Source: Betaproteobacteria bacterium (GTDB lineage Bacteria > Pseudomonadota > Gammaproteobacteria > Burkholderiales > SG8-39). Taken from it: 7,361 bases of DNA. A program made the position numbers and the translations under genes. The notes beneath the pieces are model-generated. The model searched no databases and had not been told where the DNA came from. It saw nothing but the letters and a program-made list of their open reading frames with translations. The DNA lies in NCBI GenBank assembly GCA_947467405.1, contig CANIIN010000123.1, forward strand, positions 1 to 7,361, in the 5' to 3' direction. Shown one piece after another: positions 6,099 through 7,361 of this stretch (positions are counted from its first letter, which is position 1; the number at the start of each line of letters is the position of its first letter).

Positions 6099-6284
6099 AT
6101 GATGTTTAGAAAATCAGATTATTTTATTCTGTTGGCAGTGATGATTTCTTTTTTTATCACTGCGTATTTGTGGTTCGTGATGCAAGACCGCGAGCAGGCC
6201 ATATTCACGGCGATTTGGGTTCCCTCCATTTTTTGCTTCGGAATTTATTTTAAGTTGGCTGCATTGCTACAGGGGAAAAAATGA
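6099..6284 (+). CDS. Small hypothetical membrane protein with WVPSI motif, 61 aa
   Basis: Two membrane spans are evident, about 8-28 and 35-56, joined by a charged turn (QDREQ, 29-33) and flanked by basic ends (FRKSDYF at the start, GKK at the end). IWVPSI (39-44) followed by GIYFKL looks like a conserved core; I have an impression of similar short proteins in other bacteria but cannot name a family. A good ribosome-binding site, AAGAGGG (6088-6094), precedes two adjacent ATG codons (6099 and 6102); either may be used, and the second has the better spacing. Its TGA overlaps the next gene's ATG (ATGA at 6281-6284), which indicates translational coupling. Confidence 0.75.
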   Translation: MMFRKSDYFILLAVMISFFITAYLWFVMQDREQAIFTAIWVPSIFCFGIYFKLAALLQGKK

Positions 6285-6379
6285 TGTCCATAGATCTCCT
6301 CACGTGTGGTATTTTTGTTTTCGTTGTGCTGCTTATCGGCTTGGGTCTGACGGTGATCGAATTTCGTAATATGAAGTAA
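6281..6379 (+). CDS. Single-span membrane microprotein, 32 aa
   Basis: A 32-codon frame starts at ATG 6281 (or the next ATG, 6284) and ends at TAA 6377-6379. AGGGG at 6271-6275 is a well-placed ribosome-binding site, and the start overlaps the preceding stop codon. The peptide has one hydrophobic helix (about 7-26, CGIFVFVVLLIGLGLTVIE) and a short basic tail (FRNMK). Its size and shape resemble small accessory subunits of membrane complexes, but nothing ties it to a particular one. Many gene callers would miss it. The overlap, the ribosome-binding site and the clean membrane helix argue that it is real; the function is unknown. Confidence 0.65.
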   Translation: MMSIDLLTCGIFVFVVLLIGLGLTVIEFRNMK

Positions 6380-6476
6380 CATTTCGCCGTTACTCTCGGG
6401 ATTACGTCCGGTGCTGTTATCGAATTATTACCGACTGCGTCGAAGCGAATAATGATAAAAATTCTCTTTGGCCAAA

Positions 6477-7361
6477 ATGTATCCCTTTTCTAATCTCGCC
6501 ATTGTCGGCGCTGGCATCGCCGGCCTCGCCTGCGCCACCAAACTCCAAGAGGCTGGACTCAAAGTCAGACTGTTCGAAAAAAGTGGCGGGGTTTCCGGCC
6601 GCATGAGCACCCGGCGCGGTAACGGTTGGCAGTGTGACCACGGCGCCCAATACTTCACCGCTCGGCACCCTGATTTTCGTGCAGAAGTGGCGCGCTGGCA
6701 GCGCGCTGGCGTGGCTGGACTGTGGAATCCCAGGCTGCAGGTGTTTGGCGATGTATCGTTACATGCCCCAGACCAGGCGCTGGAACGATTTGTCGGCACT
6801 CCAAGCATGACGGAGCCCGCGCGCCTGCTTGCCGACGCGCTGCCATTAGCTTGCCACGCGACCATCCAGCAACTACAACGTCAGCCTGATGGCTGGCAAT
6901 TGCTGTCGGCAGAAGACGGGGCGCTGGCTGAGCGCTTCGACGCGGTAGTCCTGGCCATACCAGCGCCCCAAGCCGCCCCACTGTTGCAGCCCTTATCTGC
7001 TGAGTTGGCCGAGTTGGCCCGCAGCGCAACCATGGGTGGATGCTGGACAATCATGGCGCGCTTTGCAACGCCTCCCGAACTGCCGTTTGATGCAGCCTTC
7101 GTCAATGAAGGACCGTTGCGATGGATTGCACGCGACACTAGCAAGCCAGATCGCAGGGGGCCCGAGACCTGGGTTCTGCACGCCAGCGTCGATTGGAGCG
7201 AAGCAAACCTGGAGCAGGATACAGACACCGTAGCCGCTTCGCTGCTGAAAGCCTTCGGGCGACTGGGCGCTCCGGCGCCGCAAGCCTGGACCGTACACCG
7301 CTGGCGTTATGCCAACGTAATAGAGCCAGTTCTGGATAGGTCGTGCGCCTGGCACGCCGAC
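6477..7361 (+). CDS. Renalase-like FAD-dependent amine oxidase, N-terminal part
   Basis: 295 codons are open from ATG 6477 to the window edge without a stop; family members are about 320-340 residues, so most of the gene is here. The start shows a Rossmann dinucleotide fold: IVGAGIAGLACA (9-20) with GAGIAG, acidic E34 for the FAD ribose, then GGVSGRMSTRR (37-47) and CDHGAQYFTAR (53-63). These are typical of the renalase-like NAD(P)/FAD amine-oxidase group (COG3380-like). VVLAIPAPQA in the middle is the usual second strand of the FAD domain. The GC content is clearly higher than in the small genes to the left. No good ribosome-binding site precedes the ATG. A role in the selenoneine genes is not indicated; the substrate is unknown. 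Confidence 0.88.
   Translation, partial: MYPFSNLAIVGAGIAGLACATKLQEAGLKVRLFEKSGGVSGRMSTRRGNGWQCDHGAQYFTARHPDFRAEVARWQRAGVAGLWNPRLQVFGDVSLHAPDQALERFVGTPSMTEPARLLADALPLACHATIQQLQRQPDGWQLLSAEDGALAERFDAVVLAIPAPQAAPLLQPLSAELAELARSATMGGCWTIMARFATPPELPFDAAFVNEGPLRWIARDTSKPDRRGPETWVLHASVDWSEANLEQDTDTVAASLLKAFGRLGAPAPQAWTVHRWRYANVIEPVLDRSCAWHAD

Noticed and set aside
6281..6379. CydX or KdpF identity for the 32-residue protein
   Set aside because: Size and a single helix are similar, but the characteristic residues are absent and no cyd or kdp genes are adjacent.
6417..7355. Several long minus-strand open frames at the right end
   Set aside because: They lie opposite the flavoprotein gene, whose FAD-binding motifs are unmistakable; GC-rich coding sequence commonly leaves such shadow frames.

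Overview
The window looks like a betaproteobacterial chromosome. The grounds are a YajQ-type C-terminus, a substrate-binding/permease fusion transporter of a kind I know from this class, and selenoneine-type genes. Genus cannot be fixed; Nitrosomonadales-like is only a guess. Base composition is mixed: moderate GC in most genes, lower in three tiny membrane-protein genes (about 5856-6379), higher in the flavoprotein gene at the right edge.

Layout. 1-85 is the last part of a yajQ gene (+). 86-366 is a convergent junction holding a perfect 14-bp inverted repeat, four exact copies of a 9-mer and an A/T-flanked 9-bp hairpin. 367-1905 (-) encodes an OpuC/EgtU-class ABC importer with the binding domain fused in front of the permease; no ATPase gene is in view. 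2103-3071 (-) is a SenB-like selenosugar synthase. Head to head with it, only 32 nt away, 3104-4300 (+) is a SenA/EgtB-like non-heme iron C-Se/C-S bond-forming enzyme, followed by egtD (4447-5424, +), the histidine trimethyltransferase that makes hercynine. 5425-5855 has no intact gene. 5856-6379 carries three very small membrane proteins (72, 61 and 32 aa), the last two overlapping in an ATGA junction. 6477-7361 is the start of a renalase-like FAD amine oxidase, cut by the window end.

How it fits together. EgtD methylates histidine to hercynine. SenB is expected to make a 1-seleno-sugar from a UDP-sugar and selenophosphate. SenA is expected to join the selenosugar to hercynine with O2, leading to selenoneine, the selenium analogue of ergothioneine. 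The selenophosphate synthetase (SenC or housekeeping SelD) is not in this window. The transporter lies downstream of senB on the same strand. Its family binds quaternary ammonium compounds and includes a known ergothioneine importer (EgtU), so it may import hercynine, ergothioneine or selenoneine. That link is inference.
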